Part shown: piece after piece, positions 15,437 to 23,919 of the stretch
Layout of the letters: each line of letters starts with the position of its first letter
Position numbering within the stretch: position 1 is the stretch's first letter
DNA from: JALQXV01 sp051005235
GTDB lineage: Bacteria > Patescibacteriota > Saccharimonadia > Saccharimonadales > 2-12-FULL-41-12
Direction of reading: 5' to 3'
Assembly: GCA_051005235.1 (NCBI GenBank)
Contig: JBPCJO010000040.1
Coordinates: forward strand, 3,896 to 67,895
Length of the DNA stretch: 64,000 bases
Made by a program: the position numbers and the translations under genes
Notes under the pieces: generated by a model
The model's input: only the letters and a program-made list of their open reading frames with translations
Told to the model about the DNA's origin: nothing
Database searches by the model: none

Positions 15437-16930
15437 TTATTTATCGCCCGGCAAACGTAGCTCCGCACCAAACAAGCCATATTTATCGGCTACGGTAGAT
15501 ACGTCGGTGTTATAGAGGACCGTAAAGTCCCGGTCAAATAAAAGTGGCGTGCCGGGTTGTACACTAAACAGATCTTGCTGGTTTGAACCATCGAAGTCAA
15601 AGATAAAAGCTTTACCATCGCTTCGGGCGCTCAGACGATGCCCGTCCATCCAACTTACCGGACTGCCCGAATCAAGGACTTTAGCGATATCGTAACGAAA
15701 TATTAAATCGTACTGGGAATCATACACCTCAAAGTGCTGGCTGCTCCGTGTCACGATAAAACGGGTGTTCTGCGAAAATGAGACATCGCTCATGGCACCG
15801 GTCGCCTTTAAGATTGCCAGCGGTGCAGCTATACTGCCGTCAGCTTTTTGCAATATATTCATCGGGTCTTTATAGATATAAGTTTTTTGATCAGCGTCTG
15901 AGCCTACTACGGCGTACCAAGCGCCGTCAAAACGGGCAATATCGAGCATTACCGCGCCGTCAGTTACATCACGGAGAATATACGCATTATTACCTTGCTT
16001 AAGAGTAATTCGCTGGTTGGCAGCAACACCACTAACTCTAGTCGAATAGAGCAAGGTACTGTCGTCATGACTCTTATAGCTGGTTACACCCGTCGCTACC
16101 AAAGTAACCACTTTATTGACATTGGCTGACTGTAGCACACCACCGTCTTGCGTATATAGGTACCATTGGTCGAATTTTTTGTCTCGCAACGTCACCTTTG
16201 TTGGAGCTTGGCCCAGCAACCGATTAATATTAATGGAGGTATTTGGCGTATCGCGCGATATAACTATAAATTCTGCGCCGCCAGTAAAGGTATGTTTTAC
16301 CAATAAATGTTTGTTATCGGTCGACCATTCCACGAGTTCTAACGCATGAGCCCCGTCAGCGGGAGTAAATAAACTGGCTGGCAAACTAAACGGACGAGTC
16401 TGCGGGTTGTTATTGTTCGGACCAATCAGCGAGTTAAAGTCATACTCGATAAAATCAGTCAGCGAGCCACCAGGATTCACCAGTGCCCAGCGCCGGTCGG
16501 GGCTTTGCGTCACAAACGTCGGTGCCGTGTCATAGGTATGAATTTCGCGCCGCTCCAAATTGACTGGCAATAAAAGCGGATAGGTAAAACGCTCGACTCC
16601 ACCACCACTCAGCGTAAAAGTTCGCTGCCAGGGACGATAACCATCCTTTTGAATCTTTAGATTGTATTCACCGGACGGCAACGAAAAGCGGTTGTTTGTT
16701 CTGCTTCTTTGTTCTTGGTCATTAAACTGGACGGTGGCGGCATCTGGAGCGCTATCGACGAACACCAGTCCATTTTGAATAACTTCGCCCGTTTTTCGAT
16801 CTACGTCAAAGCCGTAGGCACTAAATACCAAGATTGCCGAGGTTACTAATATAACCGAGGCCATCAGGCCGTAGCCTATGAACAGGCGAATTTTGTGGCG
16901 GCGTTTTGCTTTTGGGTCAAGAAAATCCAT
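15437..16930 (-). CDS. PEGA-domain membrane protein
   Basis: A 497-residue protein. After a basic N-terminus (KAKRRHKIRLF) there is one membrane helix (about 15-38). A PEGA domain follows (about 55-115: VFVDSAPDAATVQFN ... LPSGEYNLKIQKDGYRPW). The extracytoplasmic remainder (about 120-490) is rich in beta strand and may form a propeller. PEGA domains are surface modules whose ligand is mostly unknown. It converges on the interrupted sortase with 5 bases between stops. A TATAAA-like -10 lies about 14 bases before the ATG. Function is probably in cell-envelope architecture. Confidence 0.75.
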   Translation of the reverse strand: MDFLDPKAKRRHKIRLFIGYGLMASVILVTSAILVFSAYGFDVDRKTGEVIQNGLVFVDSAPDAATVQFNDQEQRSRTNNRFSLPSGEYNLKIQKDGYRPWQRTFTLSGGGVERFTYPLLLPVNLERREIHTYDTAPTFVTQSPDRRWALVNPGGSLTDFIEYDFNSLIGPNNNNPQTRPFSLPASLFTPADGAHALELVEWSTDNKHLLVKHTFTGGAEFIVISRDTPNTSININRLLGQAPTKVTLRDKKFDQWYLYTQDGGVLQSANVNKVVTLVATGVTSYKSHDDSTLLYSTRVSGVAANQRITLKQGNNAYILRDVTDGAVMLDIARFDGAWYAVVGSDADQKTYIYKDPMNILQKADGSIAAPLAILKATGAMSDVSFSQNTRFIVTRSSQHFEVYDSQYDLIFRYDIAKVLDSGSPVSWMDGHRLSARSDGKAFIFDFDGSNQQDLFSVQPGTPLLFDRDFTVLYNTDVSTVADKYGLFGAELRLPGDK

Positions 16931-17072
16931 ATGTCTAACGTTTATTTATACCATAATAACCGTAAAATAGCATAAAAGCTTTACGATTTTGTACTTTGCC
17001 ATTACACTAATTACTAATAGGTATAAACACAAGCATCAACACATAAACACAACAGATGTCGAGAGGGTAATT

Positions 17073-18125
17073 TTGGCAACAGCAAAGACAACTATAGAGC
17101 TCAACGGTAAGCTTTATGATGCCCGTACCGGTAAAATCATCGGCGAAGGCAGCGCCGTGGCGGCAGCACCGGTGGCGGCACCGGTGGCAGCACCGGTGGC
17201 AGCGTCGGTGGCGGCACCGGTGGCAGCGCATAAAGTAGCTCATAGTTCGACTACAGTGCCCAAAACGAGCACGCCGCGTACCGCGCCGCGCCACGCCACA
17301 ACCAAACTCGAGAAGTCTAAAACCCTTATGCGGCCAGCGGTCAAAAAGCCAAAAGCAGTCCACGATAGCCATAAAATTGTCAAAAAAGAAGATATATCGC
17401 GTGGCGCCAGGGCTTCTGCCATACCGCGCAGCGGCCACGTCCAACGATTTAATCCAGACGTCGGCACTGGCCACCGGCTAGAAATTACAAAAAAACAAGC
17501 TCCGTTATCTGTAGTAACCCAGGTGGAACATAGCCTGTCGGGCACCGTCACCCAAGTGAATAACTCGGTCGATACCATCGAAGAAAGCCTGCGTCACGCC
17601 GTATCTCATCTAGAAACCTTCGAAGATCGCGCCATACATAGCAGCTTTTGGCATCGGGTTGGCTTTAAGAATAAAGCTGCTAATTTGGCTACTCTTAGCT
17701 TTGCCGGCTTACTGCTGGTCGGTTTTTTTGCGTATCAAAACGGTCCTAACATCGAAATGCGGGTTGCAGCCACCCGGTCCGGCGTAAAGTCGGCCAACTT
17801 GCCGGACTATAAACCTGCTGGTTTTAGTGCCGTCCGCGGTGTTAAGTCCGAGCCCGGCAAAGTCACCGTGACGTTCAAATCTACAACCAACGACAAGCAG
17901 TTCCGCGTCACACAGCAAGCCAGTAACTGGTCCAGCGACTCGCTACTCAGCAATCACATTCTAGCCAGCCGGGCACCGTATCAAACCTATCAAGACGAAG
18001 GCAAGACTGTTTATATATACGACAACTCTAATGCCACGTGGGTTAACGGTGGCATCTGGTACCGTATTGACGGCAATGCCAGTTTAACCAGTGATCAACT
18101 GCTGCGTATCGCTAATAGTTTCTAG
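17073..18125 (+). CDS. Membrane protein with Ala/Pro/Val repeats, unknown function
   Basis: A 350-residue protein starting at TTG (MATAKTTIELNGKLYDARTGK), chosen because GAGAGGG lies 6 bases upstream; the longer open frame lacks a ribosome site. Residues about 28-55 are repeats of VAAP/VAAS, visible as tandem GTGGCAGCACCG-type DNA units. A basic linker follows, then a helix (about 205-225, LATLSFAGLLLVGFFAY) and a C-terminal extracytoplasmic domain (about 230-350). Topology suggests a cytoplasmic N-terminus and external C-terminus. No family recognised; the repeat tract may vary in length. Confidence 0.7.
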   Translation: MATAKTTIELNGKLYDARTGKIIGEGSAVAAAPVAAPVAAPVAASVAAPVAAHKVAHSSTTVPKTSTPRTAPRHATTKLEKSKTLMRPAVKKPKAVHDSHKIVKKEDISRGARASAIPRSGHVQRFNPDVGTGHRLEITKKQAPLSVVTQVEHSLSGTVTQVNNSVDTIEESLRHAVSHLETFEDRAIHSSFWHRVGFKNKAANLATLSFAGLLLVGFFAYQNGPNIEMRVAATRSGVKSANLPDYKPAGFSAVRGVKSEPGKVTVTFKSTTNDKQFRVTQQASNWSSDSLLSNHILASRAPYQTYQDEGKTVYIYDNSNATWVNGGIWYRIDGNASLTSDQLLRIANSF

Positions 18126-18288
18126 CATTGGGCTGATCAGCTCCATACGCATCAACAGCAACCTCACGAATAAAAGCCTCTAAATCACGGTGTCTGGCCA
18201 GTCCAGCCTGTAACTCCTGGCTACTTGGGATAGGAGAATTTGATTGAGTCTGTCAAGTTTTTTCTAGTCGAACACATGCTAGAGAGTA

Positions 18289-18336
18289 ACTATGAGTTTG
18301 GCACCAATGGGGGCATATCGGTGCCAAACTCATAGT
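18289..18336. repeat. Repeat family D hairpin, copy 2
   Basis: Two perfect 17-base arms (ACTATGAGTTTGGCACC and its complement) with a 14-base loop. It is in the 277-base gap between the repeat-rich membrane protein and gltX. The rest of that gap shows no convincing gene; a minus-strand stretch at about 18113-18256 is protein-like but has no start codon. Confidence 0.65.
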
Positions 18337-18389
18337 GCTCCAACAAGCAATGTTTAGAATTTTTAAAATACATGCACTTTCTAATCTGT

Positions 18390-18395
18390 TACAAT
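18390..18395 (+). promoter_or_regulatory. -10 element of gltX
   Basis: TACAAT, 7 bases before the gltX ATG. No Shine-Dalgarno site is present. Confidence 0.55.
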
Positions 18396-18402
18396 ACCTC
18401 TT

Positions 18403-19833
18403 ATGAACCGACCAGTCCGGACTCGTTTTGCACCAAGCCCCACCGGTTTTCTTCACGTTGGTGGTATCCGTACCGCCGTGTTTGCTTGGTTAATAGCCCG
18501 ACAAAGTAAGGGCATTTTTATACTCCGACTAGAAGACACCGACAAAAAGCGTGAGGTCGAGGGTGGGGAAGCGCACATTATAAAAAGCCTGCATGCCCTC
18601 AGCATCAACTATGATGAAGGACCGGATATCGGGGGTCTGTTTGCACCCTATAAACAGAGTGAGCGGCTCGACAGCTACCAGCGGTGGGCACAGCAGCTAG
18701 TCGAGGCGGGCCGGGCCTACGCCGACCCGTACACCCCACAAGAAGTACAGACCTTTCGGGAGCAAGCTCAAAAAGAGAAACGGGCGTTTTTGTATCGTAA
18801 CCACCGACCGGAAAATCCACCGGTTTGGGACGGCAGTCAGCCATTGCGATTTAAGTCTGATCCAAAACCCTACACCTGGCATGACGAAGTAATGGGAGAC
18901 CTGGCAACCGGTCCAGAGGTGATCGATGATTTTATTTTGATTAAGTCAGACGGTTATCCGACTTATAACTTTGCCCATATTATTGATGACGCCGAGATGC
19001 AGATTAGCCACGTCATGCGAGGGCAGGAGTTCCTCGCCAGCACACCGAACTACTTGAATTTATACGAGGCGCTCCAGATAGAACGGCCGGTTTTAGCGAC
19101 CATGCCGCATATTATGGCAGCTGCGGGCAATAAAAAACTCAGTAAGCGTGACGGAGCCAAAGATGTTTTAGATTACATAACAGATGGCTACTTGCCGGAG
19201 GCACTTTTAAACCAAATAGCCACGCTTGGCTGGAACGACGGTACCGAGCAAGAGATTTTTAGTGTGCCAGAACTGATTGAGAAATTCAGCCTCAACCGCG
19301 TACAAAAAAGCGGAGCTATGTTTGATGAAAAGCGGCTACAGTGGATAAACGGCCACCATATTCGGGCACTTTCGGTGGACGAGTTATACGCAAAGGTCAC
19401 CGCTTTTTGGCCAGCCAGCGCGCTCAGCTATGACGAAGACTACAAGAAGCGGGTGCTCGGTTTGACGCAAGAGCGTTTAAAATACTTTGCCGAATTACCA
19501 GTCCTGACAAACTTTTTCTTTGAGGATTTGCCACTTAATACTGAACTAATTACTACCAATAAACAGCTCAAGAAGCTTTCGTCTGGTGAAATTAAGGATT
19601 TACTACGCGCTAGTATTACCGCTCTAGAGAGTAGCAACTTTAGCGTCGAAGACATAACCAATAAGCTGAACGGCTTGCTCGAACAAACCGGCCAGCGGCC
19701 CGGCACACTATTTAGCCTGATTAGAATTGCCACCACGCAAGCACCGGCCAGCCCTGGCCTGGCTGAAACCCTATCAGTGCTCGGCAAAGAGCGCAGTTTA
19801 GGCCGGATTACCGCTCAGATACAGGCACCCTAA
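18403..19833 (+). CDS. gltX: Glutamate--tRNA ligase
   Basis: A 476-residue class I aminoacyl-tRNA synthetase. The HIGH-type signature is in PSPTGFLHVGGIRTA (about 9-23), and the KMSKS-type motif is KKLSKRDGAKDV (about 247). Length is normal. It charges tRNA-Glu; one cognate tRNA-Glu (CTC) lies at 26986-27060. Whether it also misacylates tRNA-Gln cannot be told. A -10 element lies 7 bases before the start, so the message is probably leaderless. Confidence 0.96.
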   Translation: MNRPVRTRFAPSPTGFLHVGGIRTAVFAWLIARQSKGIFILRLEDTDKKREVEGGEAHIIKSLHALSINYDEGPDIGGLFAPYKQSERLDSYQRWAQQLVEAGRAYADPYTPQEVQTFREQAQKEKRAFLYRNHRPENPPVWDGSQPLRFKSDPKPYTWHDEVMGDLATGPEVIDDFILIKSDGYPTYNFAHIIDDAEMQISHVMRGQEFLASTPNYLNLYEALQIERPVLATMPHIMAAAGNKKLSKRDGAKDVLDYITDGYLPEALLNQIATLGWNDGTEQEIFSVPELIEKFSLNRVQKSGAMFDEKRLQWINGHHIRALSVDELYAKVTAFWPASALSYDEDYKKRVLGLTQERLKYFAELPVLTNFFFEDLPLNTELITTNKQLKKLSSGEIKDLLRASITALESSNFSVEDITNKLNGLLEQTGQRPGTLFSLIRIATTQAPASPGLAETLSVLGKERSLGRITAQIQAP

Positions 19834-19866
19834 CCGGTGGCGGTTGTCAGACCTCTCAAAGAACGT

Positions 19867-19872
19867 TATATT
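19867..19872 (+). promoter_or_regulatory. -10 element of the DUF3048 gene
   Basis: TATATT followed by 7 bases and ATG at 19880; used to reject a start 36 bases further upstream. Confidence 0.55.
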
Positions 19873-19879
19873 AGTAAGC

Positions 19880-21070
19880 ATGAATGACGATATTCGTCAT
19901 CCTCGCCAGCCAAACAACAACGAGGATCAAAACAAAAAGACAGCTACCGATATCCCCGAGGCAGAAGGTTTTGCGGCCGTTAAAGCGACCCGCAAACCCA
20001 AGCAATGGCGATGGCCTCACATTATCGTGCAGCAAGCCACCAAAAAGCAGAAGATAATTGGCGGTGTTATTATTGCAGTCTTACTGGTCGGTGGCGGGAT
20101 CGGCGTTTATGCATTAAGCAAGGATTCTAAAGCTTCTCCAGCGGCTCCATCTATCGCCGAAAAAGCAGTTGAGCCGCCAAAACCGACTACCGAAGCCTCC
20201 AAGCTCACCGGTGAGCAGATTGATCCAGCCTTAAATAAGCGTCCAATTACAGGGGTCATGATCGAAAATAGTCCGGACGCCCGTCCGCAAGCCGGAATTA
20301 TAAACGCCGGTGTCATCTATGAAGCCATTGCCGAAGGCGGCATTACTCGTTTCTTATGTCTGTACCAGCAAAACCAGCCAGACCACATAGGGCCCATCCG
20401 ATCATTCCGCCCGTATTACGGCTATCTTCTAATGCCGTATGACGCGTCAATTGTCCACGCCGGTGGCAGTGGAGACGGCCTGGCCATAATTCGTAACTAC
20501 GGACTCAAAGACATTGACCATACCGCTAACAGCGGCGCTTTCAAGCGGGTAAGTGACCGTTACGCCCCGCATAACCTCTATACCAGCATGGCCAAGCTCG
20601 ATGAGGCTTCGACCGCCCGTGGCTATACCAATAGCGAAGCCAAGAGCCTGCAACGTAAAGAAGAAAAGCCCGGTCAACCGATCGGCGCCAAAGCGATTGA
20701 CTTATCTATCTCATCGCCGTTGTATAAAGTTCATTACGATTATGACCCCGTCACCAATAATTACCCTCGTACCATGGGTGGCAAACCGCATACCGACCAC
20801 CGGAGCGGCTATCAGATAGCACCGAAAGTAGTAGTCGCAATAGTTATGAGTTATGCGCAAAGTGGCATTTACTCGGTTTACGAAACAAACGGTACCGGAC
20901 GGGCATTTATTTTCCAAGACGGCGGCGTCCAACAAGTAAATTGGTCAAAAGGCGGTGAGCGCGAGCAGTTCACCTTCACCGATGAGGCCGGAGGCCCAGT
21001 CGCGCTTAACGCCGGTCAAACCTGGATAACGTTAGTCAAATCGCCCAACCAGGTTACCTTCGTTCCATAA
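19880..21070 (+). CDS. DUF3048 (YerB-like) membrane-anchored protein
   Basis: A 396-residue protein. A charged cytoplasmic N-terminus is followed by one helix (about 58-80, IIGGVIIAVLLVGGGIGVYAL) and an external DUF3048 domain (about 110-396). That domain has the typical segments RPITGVMIENSPDARPQ, GVIYEAIAEGGITRFLCLY, IGPIRSFRPYY and a C-terminal QVTFVP. The Bacillus homologue YerB is a lipoprotein of unclear role. The ATG at 19880 is taken because a TATATT -10 ends 7 bases earlier, and the preceding in-frame codons overlap the promoter. Function unknown. Confidence 0.88.
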   Translation: MNDDIRHPRQPNNNEDQNKKTATDIPEAEGFAAVKATRKPKQWRWPHIIVQQATKKQKIIGGVIIAVLLVGGGIGVYALSKDSKASPAAPSIAEKAVEPPKPTTEASKLTGEQIDPALNKRPITGVMIENSPDARPQAGIINAGVIYEAIAEGGITRFLCLYQQNQPDHIGPIRSFRPYYGYLLMPYDASIVHAGGSGDGLAIIRNYGLKDIDHTANSGAFKRVSDRYAPHNLYTSMAKLDEASTARGYTNSEAKSLQRKEEKPGQPIGAKAIDLSISSPLYKVHYDYDPVTNNYPRTMGGKPHTDHRSGYQIAPKVVVAIVMSYAQSGIYSVYETNGTGRAFIFQDGGVQQVNWSKGGEREQFTFTDEAGGPVALNAGQTWITLVKSPNQVTFVP

Positions 21071-21301
21071 TTTAAGACTTGCACGGTCGCATAAGCGGGA
21101 CTATAGTTATAGCACTAGCAAACATACTCCGGTCCCTGCGCGCTTACATATTCAACATTAACTTCCTGTTACGAGCACGCGATGGACGGTCGCAACACTT
21201 TACCAGGCAGTTCTCTCGGGGCAACCCTCTAAATCCCGTTCACTAACTACTATTAAATGTACGTTGGTGCTCTTGAACGCATCAGAAAAGAGAGAATGAA
21301 T

Positions 21302-21544
21302 ATGTCTACTATCAATGAAACTGTTAACGTTAACGCCTTTTACTTCGCCACCAGCTTTGGCACACTGCGCACCTTTCCGCGCCAGGTCGAGCACGCCGGC
21401 CAGCGCCTAACTTTCCAAGACGGCTTGCAATACCTCGTCCAAAAAGGGCAGCACGCCGTCCGCTTTTTTGACATGAACGACGGTGAGCACATCTACCGCC
21501 TGCGCTGCGAAAACAATATCTGGACGCTCATGGGGACTAAATAA
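21302..21544 (+). CDS. Unknown small protein, first gene of the umuDC-like operon
   Basis: Eighty residues starting MSTINETVNVNAFYF; AAGAGAG ending 7 bases upstream supports this ATG over one 6 bases earlier. The body (LRTFPRQVEHAGQRLTFQDGLQYLVQKGQHAVRFF) looks like a small mixed alpha/beta domain. There are no membrane segments and no recognised motif. It is followed after 2 bases by the UmuD-like gene, so the three genes form a tight operon. By position it may be a regulator or accessory factor of the polymerase. The 231-base upstream gap holds TACTAT at 21248 and two ACGGTCGCA direct repeats, but no recognisable SOS box. Confidence 0.7.
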   Translation: MSTINETVNVNAFYFATSFGTLRTFPRQVEHAGQRLTFQDGLQYLVQKGQHAVRFFDMNDGEHIYRLRCENNIWTLMGTK

Positions 21545-21546
21545 TC

Positions 21547-21885
21547 ATGGACGAACAGCAACTCGGTAACCTGGGCGTTTCGATCCATGCCGGCTTTCCT
21601 AATGCGGCTGTCGGCTCGCATGCCCGAACACTTGACTTGACCAAACTATTAATCCGCCACCCGTCCACCACCTTTCTTATGCGACTTAACAGCAACAACT
21701 GGTCACGCTACGGATTGTTTGCCGGCGATACCGTCGTGGTAGATCGCTCCATCAGTCCACAGCGCCAAGACGTCGTCGTCTGGTGCCAGGCCGACGATTT
21801 TGTAATGACCAAACTCAAAGACGTACCCATGAACACACCAACCTGGGGCACCGTTAGTTCGGTGATTCACCAGTTCAAGAAATAA
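21547..21885 (+). CDS. UmuD/S24-like protein lacking the catalytic dyad
   Basis: A 112-residue protein aligning with the C-terminal domain of UmuD (family: LDLTKLLIRHPSTTF ... GLFAGDTVVVDRS ... QDVVVWCQADDF). In active UmuD the nucleophile lies in GDSM; here the aligned segment is SNNW, with Asn51 at the Ser position. The Lys partner (TVKKL in UmuD) aligns with Thr88 in VMTKL. The N-terminal Cys-Gly cleavage site is also absent. It is therefore probably a non-cleavable structural partner of the polymerase. Its stop overlaps the umuC start by 1 base. Confidence 0.8.
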   Translation: MDEQQLGNLGVSIHAGFPNAAVGSHARTLDLTKLLIRHPSTTFLMRLNSNNWSRYGLFAGDTVVVDRSISPQRQDVVVWCQADDFVMTKLKDVPMNTPTWGTVSSVIHQFKK

Positions 21886-23168
21886 TGAGCGCTCTCTTTG
21901 CTTTAATTGATTGCAATAACTTTTTCGCTTCGTGCGAGCAGGTCTTTAGACCGGGTTTAGCCGGTAATCCACTGGTCGTCCTCAGCCGTAACGACGGCTG
22001 CGTCGTTGCCCGCAGCGCAGAGGCTAGGGCACTCAACATCCCTATGGCAGCCCCTGCCTTTAAGTACAAAGAGCTGTTTAAGCAGCACAATGTTATTCAG
22101 TTTTCGGCTAACTTTGAGTTGTATGGTGACATTTCACGGCGTATTACCGAGATTCTAACCAGTGTTACGCCTCGCCTTGAGGTGTATTCAATCGACGAAT
22201 CGTTTCTCGATATAAGCCAGCTCGATATCGCCGATTACACCAAATGGGCCGAGCAACTGCGGGCGACTATTTTTCAGTGGGTCGGCATGCAGGTGAGTAT
22301 TGGTATCGCGCCAACCAAGACACTTGCCAAATTGGGCAGCTCTCTGGCTAAAAGAGATGCAACGCTGAGCGGTGTGCTATATCTGAATAGCCCAGCTACC
22401 ACCGAAAAATATTTACAGCGCAGCCGGGTCGAAGATATTTGGGGCATCGGGCGTAAGCTCGGGCCGCGCCTGCGGGCGAACGGTATTGCCACGGCACTTG
22501 ATGTGGCGCGGCTAAGCCCAACGCAAGGGCGGCAAGTGCTCGGCTCGGTACACGGCGAACGTCTGGTCCGCGAACTTAACAACCAGAGCTGTTATCTGTT
22601 AGAAAGCCTCCACAGCGACCAAAAGATGATCAGTACTAGTCGCACCTTTGGCCGCGACACCGACCAGCAGGGGGTGGTCGAGTCAGCTCTGGCAAGTTTT
22701 GTGGCCAGCGCCAGCCAGCGACTGCGCGCCAGTAACCGGGCAGCCACCCGGTTATCTATTTTCGTCTGTAGCGACCGTCACAAACCCGGCTACCGCCGTT
22801 GGGGCAAAGAGCTCATTTTAGACCAGCCCACTGCCGATACGGGCCATTTAATCAAACTAGCCTGTGATTTATTCGCCAGCATCTACGAACCGGGCGCCCA
22901 ATACCATCGCGGAGGAGTACTGCTCAGCGGTTTTGTCTCAAACAGTGAGCTCCAGACCGATTTGCTGGGCTACAGAGACGCCAAAGCCTTTGACCAGTCA
23001 AAGCAGCGTATGGAGGCTATAGACGCGCTGCAGGCCCGCTACGGCGCTCAAGCGATGTATTACGCCAGCGAGAAGCTCGCCCCTCAGTGGCGCCCCCGTG
23101 TAAACATCCGCAGCCCGCGCTACACGACGCGCTGGGAGGAGCTGCCAACTGTTACTCCTTTGCCATAG
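21885..23168 (+). CDS. umuC: UmuC-like Y-family DNA polymerase
   Basis: A 427-residue protein that aligns with E. coli UmuC along its whole length: ALIDCNNFFASCEQVFRP (catalytic Asp at 9), LSRNDGCVVARSAEA, YSIDESFLDIS (catalytic Asp-Glu about 105), VSIGIAPTKTLAKL, DIWGIGRKLG (helix-hairpin-helix) and the C-terminal SPRYTTRWEELP. Such polymerases copy past DNA lesions with low fidelity, together with UmuD'. All three catalytic acids are present. The unusual point is the partner with a dead protease site. Confidence 0.93.
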   Translation: MSALFALIDCNNFFASCEQVFRPGLAGNPLVVLSRNDGCVVARSAEARALNIPMAAPAFKYKELFKQHNVIQFSANFELYGDISRRITEILTSVTPRLEVYSIDESFLDISQLDIADYTKWAEQLRATIFQWVGMQVSIGIAPTKTLAKLGSSLAKRDATLSGVLYLNSPATTEKYLQRSRVEDIWGIGRKLGPRLRANGIATALDVARLSPTQGRQVLGSVHGERLVRELNNQSCYLLESLHSDQKMISTSRTFGRDTDQQGVVESALASFVASASQRLRASNRAATRLSIFVCSDRHKPGYRRWGKELILDQPTADTGHLIKLACDLFASIYEPGAQYHRGGVLLSGFVSNSELQTDLLGYRDAKAFDQSKQRMEAIDALQARYGAQAMYYASEKLAPQWRPRVNIRSPRYTTRWEELPTVTPLP

Positions 23169-23180
23169 AGCCTGACAAAG

Positions 23181-23555
23181 CTAAGTAGCAATAATCTTTA
23201 CGCCATAATCGCCAAGCATCGTATCGCTCGTAAGCAATGAAACATCTTCGGAGAGAGCTTGGGCTACCAGCATACGGTCAAAAGGGTCACGGTGAATGAG
23301 CGGTAAGCTCTCGTATCCCAGTAAATGCTTGTCTTGCATATTTAATCTACGAAAACCCAAGTCGCGCACAATATTGTGCAGAGTTGGTATCGCCTGTAAC
23401 TTGCCGATTGAAATTTTGATTGAGATTTCCCATAAAGATACTTCTGAAACAAGTATTTCTGACGCGCCCTCGATAATGCTACGAGCCGATGGCGATAGTC
23501 GCGTATCATCGCTTAATAACCAGAGCAATGCATTAGTATCGAGCAGTATTCTCAT
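23181..23555 (-). CDS. VapC-type toxin (PIN-domain ribonuclease)
   Basis: A 124-residue PIN domain. The acidic residues are in LLDTNALLW (Asp6), SLWEISIK (Glu about 43), HRDPFDRMLVAQA (Asp about 91) and LLTSD (about 110). Such toxins cleave RNA, commonly tRNA or rRNA, until neutralised. It lies 2 bases downstream of a Phd/YefM-family antitoxin gene, in the standard antitoxin-toxin order. Confidence 0.9.
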   Translation of the reverse strand: MRILLDTNALLWLLSDDTRLSPSARSIIEGASEILVSEVSLWEISIKISIGKLQAIPTLHNIVRDLGFRRLNMQDKHLLGYESLPLIHRDPFDRMLVAQALSEDVSLLTSDTMLGDYGVKIIAT

Positions 23556-23557
23556 GT

Positions 23558-23806
23558 TTATTGTTCAATACTTTTTTCGAAAATATCAAGGATTTCTTTG
23601 TCTGCCTTGTCGTAGTCAGGTGCAAAAATTATTTTGCCTTTTAAGGCTCCGAACAGTTTTGGCTTTTTCGCCGTCTCGACAGGCATAAGCTTAAACTTCG
23701 TTACTTTGCCCCCTCGGCGAGTAATGATCACTTCGTCGCCCTCAGCAGCAGCATTAAGTAACTTACTAAGATTTGTCTTTGCCTCATGTACGTTTGCAGT
23801 TGTCAT
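23558..23806 (-). CDS. Phd/YefM-type antitoxin
   Basis: An 82-residue protein with the Phd/YefM fold signature VHEAKTNLSKLLNAAAEGDEVIITRRGGKV at the N-terminus (DNA binding and dimerisation). The C-terminal tail (about 50-82) should wrap the toxin. The promoter has TTGACA and TAGTAT with a 17-base spacer containing a 14-base perfect palindrome, and the -10 ends 6 bases before the ATG. Autorepression by this protein is the expected regulation. Confidence 0.9.
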   Translation of the reverse strand: MTTANVHEAKTNLSKLLNAAAEGDEVIITRRGGKVTKFKLMPVETAKKPKLFGALKGKIIFAPDYDKADKEILDIFEKSIEQ

Positions 23807-23812
23807 GTTTAA

Positions 23813-23841
23813 ATACTAGCTAATGTAGCTACATTTGTCAA
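23813..23841 (-). promoter_or_regulatory. Promoter and operator of the Phd/VapC pair
   Basis: On the minus strand: -35 TTGACA (23836-23841), 17-base spacer, -10 TAGTAT (23813-23818), then 6 bases to the ATG. The spacer carries the perfect palindrome AATGTAGCTACATT (23822-23835), a likely operator for the antitoxin. Confidence 0.8.
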
Positions 23842-23850
23842 TAGTCGCTT

Positions 23851-23879
23851 TTGCCACGAGAGACAAATAAAGTTATACT
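23851..23879 (+). promoter_or_regulatory. Promoter of pyrF-pyrE-def
   Basis: -35 TTGCCA (23851-23856), 17-base spacer, -10 TATACT (23874-23879). The leader is about 35 bases with GAGGG 8 bases before the pyrF ATG. The purine-rich ribosome site lies in the loop of a small GAGAA/TTCTC hairpin. It is divergent from the Phd/VapC promoter. Confidence 0.7.
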
Positions 23880-23919
23880 CGTACAGAACTAACTGCGGTG
23901 GGAGAATGAGGGTTCTCAA

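Noticed and set aside
18113..18256. Minus-strand protein-like stretch (SSQELQAGLARHRDLEAFIREV)-type frame
   Set aside because: No ATG, GTG or TTG start in frame and stops on both sides; at best a remnant.
21071..21301. LexA/SOS box upstream of the umuDC-like operon
   Set aside because: No CTG-N10-CAG or GAAC-N4-GTTC type site is visible; only ACGGTCGCA direct repeats about 100 bases apart.
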